From UBA5239 sp040391785 (GTDB lineage: Bacteria; Verrucomicrobiota; Lentisphaeria; Victivallales; Victivallaceae): a DNA stretch of 64,000 bases. This document shows, piece after piece, positions 53,011-60,934 of the stretch (positions are counted from its first letter, which is position 1; each line of letters begins with the position of its first letter). A program made the position numbers and the translations under genes. Under the pieces are notes generated by a model. That model saw only the letters and a list, made by a program, of their open reading frames with translations. It was not told the DNA's origin and ran no database searches. Where the stretch lies: assembly GCA_040391785.1 (NCBI GenBank), contig JBEBXH010000021.1:1-64000 (forward strand), written 5' to 3'.

Positions 53011-54014
53011 TTCTTTTTGGCGTTCTGCACTTTCTTTTTCAGAAGCGTCATGAATTCTTCGATATTCTCGCCCAATCCGGCAGCCATCTCGATGATCGGC
53101 AACCGCAGCGTGGGAAATTCCTTTTTGAACTGCGCGAGGTTTTCTTTGCTCCCCGGCGCGTCCATTTTGTTGGCGGCGATAATCAATCCGCGGCGCGACA
53201 GCCCTTTCTGGTAGATGTTCAACTCGTTTTTGAGCGAGGTGAAGTCATCCCACGGCTTGCGCCCGTCGATGCCGCTCATGTCCAGCACGTAAACCAGCAG
53301 CACCGTCCGCTCGATGTGACGGAGAAACTCGTGGCCGAGGCCGACGTTTTCACTGGCGCCGTCGATCAGCCCCGGGATATCGGCCACCGTCAACCGGGTA
53401 TAATCAGGGAACTCGACCACACCGACCACCGGATTAAGAGTGGTAAAGGGATACGGGGCTACCTTCGGATGGGCATTGGAAATCACGCCCAATAAAGTCG
53501 ATTTGCCGGCGTTCGGATAGCCGACCAGGCCGACGTCCGCGATGATTTTCAGCTCCAGCTCCACCTGCAGTTCTTCGCCGGGCGTTCCCGGATTGCAGCG
53601 CCGCGGCGCCCGGTTGGTACTGGTGGCGAAATGCCGGTTGCCCCAGCCGCCGCTGCCGCCGTGGGCCACGGTGAAGCGCATGCCGGGCTCATTCAGGTCC
53701 GCGATGAATTCCCCGGTTTCGACGTTGGTCACGACCGTGCCGACCGGAATTTTGATGATCACATCCTGACCGGTACGCCCGATCAGGTCCTTGCCCTTGC
53801 CGTTATCGCCGCGGCCGGCTTCATAATGACGCACAAAGGACAAATCGACCAGGCTCTGTTCGTTGACCGAAGTCTCCAATATGACGTTGCCGCCGTTGCC
53901 GCCGTCGCCGCCGTCCGGCCCGCCCTTGGGAATGAATTTCTCGCGCCGGAAGCTGCTGCAGCCGTTGCCGCCGTCGCCGCCTTTTACTTTGATTTTGACC
54001 TTGTCAACAAACAT
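53007..54014 (-). CDS. obgE: GTPase Obg/CgtA
   Basis: An essential ribosome-associated GTPase. The 335-residue protein has the Gly-rich Obg fold (KGGDGGNGCSSFRREKF, GGPDGGDGGNGGNVIL), the G1 loop GYPNAGKST, the G3 region VADIPGLIDGAS, and ANKMD for G4. It lacks an extended C-terminal domain. GAGGTGG precedes ATG 54014. It follows rpmA but with a terminator between, and it is coupled to the Nudix gene. Confidence 0.97.
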   Translation of the reverse strand: MFVDKVKIKVKGGDGGNGCSSFRREKFIPKGGPDGGDGGNGGNVILETSVNEQSLVDLSFVRHYEAGRGDNGKGKDLIGRTGQDVIIKIPVGTVVTNVETGEFIADLNEPGMRFTVAHGGSGGWGNRHFATSTNRAPRRCNPGTPGEELQVELELKIIADVGLVGYPNAGKSTLLGVISNAHPKVAPYPFTTLNPVVGVVEFPDYTRLTVADIPGLIDGASENVGLGHEFLRHIERTVLLVYVLDMSGIDGRKPWDDFTSLKNELNIYQKGLSRRGLIIAANKMDAPGSKENLAQFKKEFPTLRLPIIEMAAGLGENIEEFMTLLKKKVQNAKKK

Positions 54015-54032
54015 TTTTTCCACCTCATTTAC

Positions 54033-54061
54033 GAAAAAAAAGCCCGGCATTTACCGGGCTT
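54033..54061 (-). terminator. Rho-independent terminator between rpmA and obgE
   Basis: On the minus strand: AGCCCGG (54060-54054), 6-nt loop, CCGGGCT (54047-54041), then a T-run (54041-54034). It lies directly after rpmA and only about 20 bp before the obgE start, so obgE may depend on readthrough. Confidence 0.8.
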
Positions 54062-54084
54062 CATCAACTTACAGATTTGTTTTC

Positions 54085-54336
54085 TTACAGCGCTGCAGGA
54101 ACGATGTTCACTTTGCTCTTGCTGTTGGAAAATTCCACTGTGCCTTCGCAGAGAGCGAAAAGGGTGAAATCCCTGCCGCAGCCCACGTTTTTGCCAGGAT
54201 GGAATCTGGTGCCGCGCTGACGCACGATGATGCTGCCCGCGGTTACATACTCGCCGCCGTGAGCTTTGATGCCGAGCATTTTCGGCTTGCTGTCGCGACC
54301 GTTTCTTGAGCTAGACTGCCCTTTTTTATGTGCCAT
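54085..54336 (-). CDS. rpmA: 50S ribosomal protein L27
   Basis: An 83-residue ribosomal protein beginning MAHKKGQSSSRNGRDS, with GGEYVTAGSIIVRQRGTRFHPG and the CGRDFTLFAL tail segment. L27 sits near the peptidyl transferase centre. GAGG precedes the ATG. The usual upstream partner rplU (L21) is absent: the gene before it is a large hydrolase. A TTGGAA - 17 bp - TATATT promoter (54408-54380, minus strand) fits its separate transcription. Confidence 0.95.
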   Translation of the reverse strand: MAHKKGQSSSRNGRDSKPKMLGIKAHGGEYVTAGSIIVRQRGTRFHPGKNVGCGRDFTLFALCEGTVEFSNSKSKVNIVPAAL

Positions 54337-54379
54337 GATATACCTCGCTATATTGTTAATTTATCACAATTGAAAATTT

Positions 54380-54408
54380 AATATACAGTGACTTTGCCAA
54401 ATTTCCAA
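54380..54408 (-). promoter_or_regulatory. Sigma70-like promoter for rpmA
   Basis: On the minus strand: TTGGAA (54408-54403), 17-bp spacer, TATATT (54385-54380), about 44 bp before the rpmA ATG, in the gap after the cassette 3 hydrolase. Confidence 0.5.
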
Positions 54409-54457
54409 TCAAAAATCAAAAAAAATCGCAGAATTTATGCAGGGAGTTTCAGACCGC

Positions 54458-57400
54458 TCAACGTTTAATTGCAGCAAAGCTGTCCGGCTGCAAGAACCAG
54501 AAAGCCGCCTTCGGCAGGTCGATCCAGCTGGCAAGCTCGATTCCCGGCTGGTTCCGGGTAAAATTCATCGCCCAACTTTCGGGTTTGCCCCGCAATTCGC
54601 TCGCCGGAATCAAGATGGTACCGGACCATTGGCCGGCGGCAATTTTGACTTCGGCCTGAATCTGCGGCAAAGGATCGGGACAGCTGTGGGGAACAACCGC
54701 CGTCTTACCTTCACAGTTCACCACGAACTGCAGGAAACGGTCTTTATCTGTGGAATCTTTCAGAAAAAATTCCACGCAGTCATCTTCATACAATGCCCCT
54801 CCCCGGGCAATCAACTTGCGTCCGGGCTCGAACATGCATTTGAAATCGATTCGCAATTTATCATCCGCCAGAGAAACCACAGCCTCGGTTGCCCACCCGG
54901 CCAACTCGCCGTGGCTGTTGATGAAACTGTCCATTACGGTTTTGAATTCGCTGCGTGTTATCTTCTTTTTGGCCGCAAAAAAAGAAACTTCAGCCTTGAT
55001 CTTCTCTTTGGGCTCGTTGCTGATGATCCGTACCCGGTCAGCCGCTACCGGCGTCCAGTGGGCAATCCCCTTGCCGGAATCACCGATAATCATTTCCGCC
55101 TGAAACTTCCATTCCGAACCACTGTGCGAAGTAAAAACCTTATACATCCCCGGCTCAACTTTGGTCAATTCGATTCCGCCGATGGTATACGCGCCGTTAA
55201 GCTCAATCACCCGGATTCCGGGATCATCAATAACCTTGCGAAATGTCCGCAGCGGATAAAAATCGGTCTGTCCATTTCCCGGTACCGGCGGTTTGATTTC
55301 CACACCGAAAAGATCATCTGAGACCGGTACCTTATCCTGAGCGAATTGATTCCAACTCTCTTTTTCAAGGGGTGCAGCCAATTTCAGAGCGGTAAAAAGT
55401 TCATTCATTTTCGTCGCGTCATACCGTACCGTCAGGTCACGATAGATCAGCATGGCGCGGTACCATTCCACAAGGTGCCGCATCTGTGAAGCCGTCTGCT
55501 CCGGAAATACCCCGTCGGTATTGTCAAATCCCTGCAGGCGCGAGCGGGTAATCGAACTTATCAACTGTTCAGCCGCGGCCCGGATCTGCTCCAGGTCGTT
55601 GTCGCCGCGGTTGACCTTTTTCGCCAGGTCGCCGCGCTGTTGCCCGTATTCCAGAGCGGCGCGCCAGCCAGTCAAACGGCTGAAGGCATAATCGGCTGTG
55701 TATGTCGCTTTCAGCCGGGCATCGTCGGGCTTGTCGGCGGACCACATCAGCTCAGCGGCAGTCGGAAACGTCCCCCAGATCTTAAGCGACTCCCCCCAAT
55801 GCGAGAACATGAACCCGAGATTGTTCGGATCATTCCGATATGGACGCAACGCATTGCGCCACAGGATGTTATTTTCATGGAAATATCCACTGGCCGTACC
55901 GATAACCGGACGTTTTTTTTCGGCCAAAAACCACTTCAGGCGATCTTCAATTCGTGTCATAGCCTCCGCGTTTCCCTGATACACCCACGGACAGATGATG
56001 ACATCGCGCGGCAGGGTTTCGAGCAGCGCTCCGCCATCCCGGCTTTCCCGCCGCAGCAGATCGTCCCAAATCAAAACGGTGATTTCCGGGTCCTGCGATT
56101 TGATCTTGTCATACCAGAACTTCAGGTCGGCGGTCATCAATTCAAGATTAGTTTTTCCTGACTGATGGCAACGCCGGCAGCGTTCGCGGTAAATGACCTC
56201 GTCGTGTCCGATATGGATGTATTTCGGCTGGTAAATTTTGATGGAATTACTCAGGGTCCAATCCAGTATCTTGTAGACAAGCGGTTCCGCCGGGCAATAC
56301 GGGGTCTGGTGCGGGCTGTAATTCATATAATTATAATCGGCCTTGACCTCGATTCCCGGCTTCAACCGTCCTCCGGCCAGACGTTTCAACTGCCACGGCT
56401 TATTGTCGTCCTTGAATGGCCGTACCGTCACCCCGGCGATGATTTCATAGTCCTTGCCTTCGGTGTATTCAATCTTGCCGTCCGGACTGGTCACGATCAC
56501 CGGCATGGAAGGCGTCCGGATAAGATTCCGTTTGGCGAATTCAGTAACCTCGCCGGTTAACACCATTTTCTCATCCGGCACCCAGATGCCCTCGGCACAA
56601 TTTGGATTCTGGTCGATCACCCCGTAGGACCAGCCGCCGCCTTGAATCAACGGAATCACCTCGATATTGTATTGCCTGGCTACGCGGATAAATTCCTCAG
56701 CCTTGGCGCGGTTGGCCGCGTTCGGATTAAACCACCAGTTGCCGGATGCGTTCCAGGCGGATTCCATAATGCACATATTCACCTTCATCCGGGCCAACTT
56801 CGGGATGATCCATTGCGGATCATATGCCGGAGAATACACCATGCGCCATTTCTGATCGGCCCAATCGCGGATCGATACTGCAGGCAAACTCTTTTCGCTC
56901 CGCAACAACTGCCGAAGCGTCTGAATCCCATAAAACAATCCGGCAGCGGAACCAGACACCAGCACAGCGCCCTCTCCTGAAACCTTCAGCGCATAAGCAT
57001 CATATCCCTTCGCCGGAATTTCCGGATGCGCCGTTTTTTCGACTTTCGCCAGTATCAAAGCCGTTCCGTCCAGTGTATAAGAAACCTCTGGTTCAAACCC
57101 ATAAAACGCCTTGAAATCCAGCAGAAATGAAGCGATTCCGGTTTTGATGATTTCCGGGCAGTCGGCGGGTGCAAACAATTTCAGACTCGAATCAATCGTC
57201 AACGGCGCTGTTTCAAGCAAAGTCACTTCCTGCGGTTCAGGAATAATTCCGGTGGTTCCTGTGATGTCCTTTTTCGCCGGACGCTTCTCCAACAGCGGTT
57301 TCAGCGTTTTCCAGATTTCCCCGGCAATGGCGGCCATTCCGGCGTCACCGGGATGCCAATTAACGGCCCAGGCGGTGAATTTTTTCTCGACGGCCGCGCT

Positions 57401-57913
57401 CATTTCCGAGTCTTTGCCAATTGCCTTGATACTCACCCACGGCACATTATTATCCCCGGCTGCTTCCTGCATCAGCGCGGTTGGACCGGAACGCCAGTCG
57501 CTCACGGCAATGAGTACCGCATCCGGATATTTTCCTTTCAACGATTTCAGCATGCCGCCGTAACGCTTTTTGAAGTCATCCGGCGTCAGCTTTCCCTTGT
57601 AATTGTCACCAACCTGCAGGATGACGATATCGACCTCATCCGGCATCGAAACCGGCAGGCCCGCCATATTGGCTTCCATATTCATCCGGCTGATTTCCAG
57701 TTTTGCTTCGCGGCCGATCAACCCGGAAACATTGCGCCGGAGAATATGGGCATAGTCTTTTTCCGGTTCCGTCGCCGCCATGCCGTGATTGAAATTCCAG
57801 CCGATGTCCGGCCTCGGCTCATGCCGCGCCAGACTGTTGCCGATGATATAAATCGTCTCGCCGTTTCCAGCCAAACATGCGAGTGCCATCAAGAAAAATA
57901 ACAAATATCTCAT
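54458..57913 (-). CDS. Exported SGNH-like + GH20 + CBM9-like multidomain protein (cassette 3)
   Basis: An approximately 1151-residue protein with a signal peptide (residues 1-16). Residues 20-210 look like an SGNH/GDSL hydrolase (IIGNSLA; late WHPGDAGM), but the Asp three residues before the late His is Val here. Residues 225-350 match the GH20b lead-in (GLFYGIQTLRQLL), and 355-760 the GH20 barrel with HIGHDE near 567-572, the catalytic Asp-Glu of beta-N-acetylhexosaminidases. The C-terminal 200 residues are CBM9-like. ATG 57913 is chosen at the signal peptide, 16 bp after the pseudopilin stop. Confidence 0.78.
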   Translation of the reverse strand: MRYLLFFLMALACLAGNGETIYIIGNSLARHEPRPDIGWNFNHGMAATEPEKDYAHILRRNVSGLIGREAKLEISRMNMEANMAGLPVSMPDEVDIVILQVGDNYKGKLTPDDFKKRYGGMLKSLKGKYPDAVLIAVSDWRSGPTALMQEAAGDNNVPWVSIKAIGKDSEMSAAVEKKFTAWAVNWHPGDAGMAAIAGEIWKTLKPLLEKRPAKKDITGTTGIIPEPQEVTLLETAPLTIDSSLKLFAPADCPEIIKTGIASFLLDFKAFYGFEPEVSYTLDGTALILAKVEKTAHPEIPAKGYDAYALKVSGEGAVLVSGSAAGLFYGIQTLRQLLRSEKSLPAVSIRDWADQKWRMVYSPAYDPQWIIPKLARMKVNMCIMESAWNASGNWWFNPNAANRAKAEEFIRVARQYNIEVIPLIQGGGWSYGVIDQNPNCAEGIWVPDEKMVLTGEVTEFAKRNLIRTPSMPVIVTSPDGKIEYTEGKDYEIIAGVTVRPFKDDNKPWQLKRLAGGRLKPGIEVKADYNYMNYSPHQTPYCPAEPLVYKILDWTLSNSIKIYQPKYIHIGHDEVIYRERCRRCHQSGKTNLELMTADLKFWYDKIKSQDPEITVLIWDDLLRRESRDGGALLETLPRDVIICPWVYQGNAEAMTRIEDRLKWFLAEKKRPVIGTASGYFHENNILWRNALRPYRNDPNNLGFMFSHWGESLKIWGTFPTAAELMWSADKPDDARLKATYTADYAFSRLTGWRAALEYGQQRGDLAKKVNRGDNDLEQIRAAAEQLISSITRSRLQGFDNTDGVFPEQTASQMRHLVEWYRAMLIYRDLTVRYDATKMNELFTALKLAAPLEKESWNQFAQDKVPVSDDLFGVEIKPPVPGNGQTDFYPLRTFRKVIDDPGIRVIELNGAYTIGGIELTKVEPGMYKVFTSHSGSEWKFQAEMIIGDSGKGIAHWTPVAADRVRIISNEPKEKIKAEVSFFAAKKKITRSEFKTVMDSFINSHGELAGWATEAVVSLADDKLRIDFKCMFEPGRKLIARGGALYEDDCVEFFLKDSTDKDRFLQFVVNCEGKTAVVPHSCPDPLPQIQAEVKIAAGQWSGTILIPASELRGKPESWAMNFTRNQPGIELASWIDLPKAAFWFLQPDSFAAIKR

Positions 57914-57929
57914 TAAAATCACGCCTTGA

Positions 57930-58634
57930 TCAAGGTTTAATATAGGTGGTTCCGTTACGGAGGTCGACCGAGTCTTTCTCGCTGGATGCATGGCCATCGG
58001 CCCAGGCGACATTGGCAACGCCATGATATTTGGTGGTCAATGTCATGCAATAATACACTTGGGTGGGCGTATTGACAAAAGCACTATCGAAAGCGTTATC
58101 AAAAATCACGCTCATCACCCGGTTCGCGATGTTCGTTTCCGCGAAAATGAGTTTGCTCGACGGAGATTTCAATTTCGACAGCGAAGTGCCTTCAACAACC
58201 CCAACCTCCGGATTGGAACTGCTGAAAGACACCGTTCCTGCGATCCGAAAATTTTCGGCATAATTCAGGCCGGCCTGCATATTCGTAGACGGAAAACCAG
58301 TATTCGGACAATGATAAATTGTTTCATAAAGATACTTCTTATCACCCGGTCCTGCGGGATCCTGATTTATTCCCAGGTAGGGAAGCAAGTGATAGTTCCA
58401 GATATTTCCCTTGCTCTCATTCCCTGCTTGCGCCGGAGGCAGCCGGTCCCCGAAATCGCCCGAATATGACATTCCCGCTAATCCAATTTGTTTCAAATTA
58501 CCGAGACACTTGGTCCGTTGCGCAGTCGTTCTCGCTTTGTTCAAGGCCGGTAACAGCATTGCCGCGAGTATCGCAATGATCGCTATAACCACCAACAACT
58601 CTATCAGTGTGAATATTTTTTCTCTGAAATCCAT
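57930..58634 (-). CDS. Pseudopilin-like protein with H-X8-DG motif (cassette 3)
   Basis: A 234-residue protein starting MDFREKIFTLIELLVV, with the same hydrophobic helix and LLPALNKARTTAQRTKC as its two paralogues here. The C-terminal motif KYHGVANVAWADGH has eight residues between His and Asp-Gly, one fewer than the other two. It lies 18 bp after lacI and 16 bp before the GH20-type gene. Confidence 0.88.
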   Translation of the reverse strand: MDFREKIFTLIELLVVIAIIAILAAMLLPALNKARTTAQRTKCLGNLKQIGLAGMSYSGDFGDRLPPAQAGNESKGNIWNYHLLPYLGINQDPAGPGDKKYLYETIYHCPNTGFPSTNMQAGLNYAENFRIAGTVSFSSSNPEVGVVEGTSLSKLKSPSSKLIFAETNIANRVMSVIFDNAFDSAFVNTPTQVYYCMTLTTKYHGVANVAWADGHASSEKDSVDLRNGTTYIKP

Positions 58635-58652
58635 AATAGCCCATCCTTTATT

Positions 58653-59657
58653 TTATGTTGTTATCAGTTCAACAGAACACAGGTCCTGTACTTTTTCCTG
58701 CTCACCATCCACCAGCTTCAGGATTTTTTCGAGGCTTTTCCGTCCTAATTCATAGTCATTCACCCGGACATGAGGATAAATGCTCTTTTCAAGGCTCTCC
58801 ACGCTGCAATCACAGACCACAATCTCGATCTTGCGCTTGATGCCGGAAGCTTTCAATTGAGCGTCAAAGGCTTCAGCCAGCTGCACGTTGACGGCCATTA
58901 CCGCGGTGATCTCCGGCTGCAGTTCCAGAAATTCCCGCATCATGATCTTATCACAGGCACTGTAACTGCCGTAGATTCTTTCTATTGTCACTCCTGAATA
59001 TTTTGCAATCACTGAACCAATGCCGTTTTCCAGGTCGCGGATCACGCCGTGGTTGCGGAAACCGCCGACCAGGCCGATATGGCGATGCCCTTTTCCGCAC
59101 AGATACTGCGCGGCCAGTTCTCCGGCCTGCACGTAGTCGTGGAACCAGAAATTACATTTGTCCCGGGCAAAGGACGGCGAGGTCAGGAACATGACCGGAT
59201 AATGCTCGTTGATCGCTTCTTCCCAGAATGTTTCGCCCTCGCAAGCGCCCCACACCAGCATGGCGTCAATCGAACGTTCGCGGAACAGCGATAAATAATC
59301 CTTGTCCTCCACGAATTTCTGGTCGTTGAATACCATCAGCAAACGATAGCCGGTCTCCGCCAGCGCCGTTTGCAGCCCGGAGAAATATTCGATCAGATGA
59401 TTGTCGCGAAAAATCGACCGCCCGAGGTTTTCCACCGTCGGCAGGACCAGCGCCACCACGTCGCTGCGGCGGCTGAAGAGCCGTTTGGCATGAATATTCG
59501 GCACATAGTTAAGCTCGCGGGCGCCGCTCAGGATCGCCTCGCGGGTTTTATCCGACACGTGCAGCTTGCCCATCCGGTTATTCAAAACCCGCGACACGGT
59601 GCCAGGCGAAACGCCCACATGATTTGCCACATCGCGGATACTGCAACTCTGTTTCAT
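58653..59657 (-). CDS. LacI-family transcriptional regulator (cassette 3)
   Basis: A 334-residue regulator with helix-turn-helix CSIRDVANHVGVSPGTVSRV and hinge LNYVPNIHAKRL, then a sugar-sensor domain (YLCGKGHRHIGLVGGFRNHG). ATG 59657 is chosen because the helix-turn-helix follows at the usual distance and AAAGG precedes it; an ATG 48 bp upstream lies inside an operator-containing leader. Two identical palindromic sites upstream suggest autoregulation. Confidence 0.92.
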   Translation of the reverse strand: MKQSCSIRDVANHVGVSPGTVSRVLNNRMGKLHVSDKTREAILSGARELNYVPNIHAKRLFSRRSDVVALVLPTVENLGRSIFRDNHLIEYFSGLQTALAETGYRLLMVFNDQKFVEDKDYLSLFRERSIDAMLVWGACEGETFWEEAINEHYPVMFLTSPSFARDKCNFWFHDYVQAGELAAQYLCGKGHRHIGLVGGFRNHGVIRDLENGIGSVIAKYSGVTIERIYGSYSACDKIMMREFLELQPEITAVMAVNVQLAEAFDAQLKASGIKRKIEIVVCDCSVESLEKSIYPHVRVNDYELGRKSLEKILKLVDGEQEKVQDLCSVELITT

Positions 59658-59679
59658 AATTTTTACCTTTCGACTCCTA

Positions 59680-59776
59680 AGCAACATGTTGTTTATTTTT
59701 GACACTTTAACCTCAAAACCTCATCAAGCAACATGTTGTTTAGCTATATTATAACCGATGCACCGTTAAATGTCAA
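59680..59776 (-). promoter_or_regulatory. Promoter with twin operators of cassette 3
   Basis: On the minus strand: TTGACA (59776-59771), 17-bp spacer, TATAAT (59753-59748). The sequence AGCAACATGTTGTTTA occurs twice, at 59680-59695 and 59727-59742, each centred on the palindrome CAACATGTTG and 47 bp apart. The upper copy covers the predicted start near 59741; the lower one lies in the leader before ATG 59657. Confidence 0.7.
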
Positions 59777-59785
59777 TAGAATCTT

Positions 59786-59815
59786 GTTGAAAAAAGTTGA
59801 AAAAAGTTGAAAAAC
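59786..59815. repeat. Three phased 10-bp repeats with A-tracts
   Basis: GTTGAAAAA-type units occur three times with a 10-bp period, the first beginning at 59786. They lie directly upstream of the -35 of cassette 3. In-phase A-tracts bend DNA and may act as an UP-like element; for the divergent pirin gene they are 64 bp or more upstream of its promoter. Confidence 0.6.
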
Positions 59816-59878
59816 ATATTTTTCTGATCAGCCCCCCGCCGGTAAAAAAAGTACTTCGCCTCATCCGGAAGTCGTTGC

Positions 59879-59908
59879 TTGACATTTCCGGATAACTCGC
59901 CATATTAT
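59879..59908 (+). promoter_or_regulatory. Sigma70-like promoter for the pirin gene
   Basis: TTGACA (59879-59884), 18-bp spacer, TATTAT (59903-59908), 32 bp before ATG 59941. Confidence 0.6.
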
Positions 59909-59940
59909 ACCAGTGCCAAGTAAAAATGGAGGAGTTGAAA

Positions 59941-60783
59941 ATGGGAACAAGAAAAGTTGTACGGGTTGTTCAGGGCAAAGCGGCTGTCGACGGTGCCGGA
60001 GTACATCTGCAGCGGGTTATCGGGTATCATGATGTCGAGGATTTCGATCCATTTCTGATGTTGGATGCCTTCGACTCAAAGAATCCGCAGGATTACATCG
60101 CAGGTTTCCCATGGCATCCGCACCGCGGCATTGAAACGGTTACTTATCTGATCAAGGGCGAGATGGATCATGGCGACAGTCTCGGAAATCGCGGCCGGAT
60201 CACCGGCGGCAGCAGCCAGTGGATGACCGCCGGCGGCGGAATTATCCATCAGGAAATGCCGCAGCCCTCCGAACACATGCTGGGGGCGCAATTGTGGATC
60301 AACCTGCCGCGAAAAGATAAGATGACCGAGCCGGAATACAACGACATCAAAGCCGATAGCGTCGTCAAAGTTACAGAGGTAAACGCTACAGTGGCGGTTA
60401 TTTCCGGTGATTACAAAGGCCATACGGGTCCTGCTCCGAGCAAGTATGTCCGGGCCACTTATCTGGATGTGGACCTGCAGCCGGACAAAACCTGGGAAGC
60501 CGATGTCGTACCGGAAAATACGGTGTTCCTCTATATTATCATGGGAACGCTGGAAATCGACGGCAGGCTTTATGAAAACCGGCGCGCCGTATTATTCGGC
60601 GATGGCGACCGCGTCACCTTGAAAGCCGGCCGTGACGGCGCGCGTTTCCTCTTGCTCTCCGGCAAGCCGCTCAAGGAACCGGTCGCCTGGGGCGGCCCGA
60701 TCGTGATGAATACCAAGGAAGAACTTGATCAGGCGTTCCGGGAAATTGACGAAGGTACTTTTGTCCGTGGTCATACCGGATAA
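59941..60783 (+). CDS. Pirin family protein
   Basis: A 280-residue bicupin of the pirin family. WHPHRGIETVTYLIKG, MDHGDSLGNRG and MTAGGGIIHQEMP carry the His/Glu iron ligands of the N-terminal cupin. Members act as quercetinase-like dioxygenases or redox-linked regulators; which applies is unknown here. An ATG at 59926 forms the GGAGGAG ribosome-binding site of ATG 59941, so the latter is used. Monocistronic with its own promoter. Confidence 0.93.
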   Translation: MGTRKVVRVVQGKAAVDGAGVHLQRVIGYHDVEDFDPFLMLDAFDSKNPQDYIAGFPWHPHRGIETVTYLIKGEMDHGDSLGNRGRITGGSSQWMTAGGGIIHQEMPQPSEHMLGAQLWINLPRKDKMTEPEYNDIKADSVVKVTEVNATVAVISGDYKGHTGPAPSKYVRATYLDVDLQPDKTWEADVVPENTVFLYIIMGTLEIDGRLYENRRAVLFGDGDRVTLKAGRDGARFLLLSGKPLKEPVAWGGPIVMNTKEELDQAFREIDEGTFVRGHTG

Positions 60784-60832
60784 AAACGTAATCAAAAAAG
60801 TTTAAAAAAAACTGCTTTTCGGGTTTGTCCAC

Positions 60833-60860
60833 TTGACGAATGAAATTCATGCGCTAATAT
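60833..60860 (+). promoter_or_regulatory. Sigma70-like promoter for glgA
   Basis: TTGACG (60833-60838), 16-bp spacer, TAATAT (60855-60860), about 75 bp before ATG 60935. Confidence 0.45.
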
Positions 60861-60934
60861 ATTGAGTGGACACGGAAATGAGGGGGTGTCCCTCCTCAGC
60901 AAAAAATCCGTGTAATAATTTGAAAGGGAAAAAT

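Noticed and set aside
59786..59815. CRISPR-like direct repeats
   Set aside because: Only three 10-bp units without spacers; they are tandem A-tract repeats.
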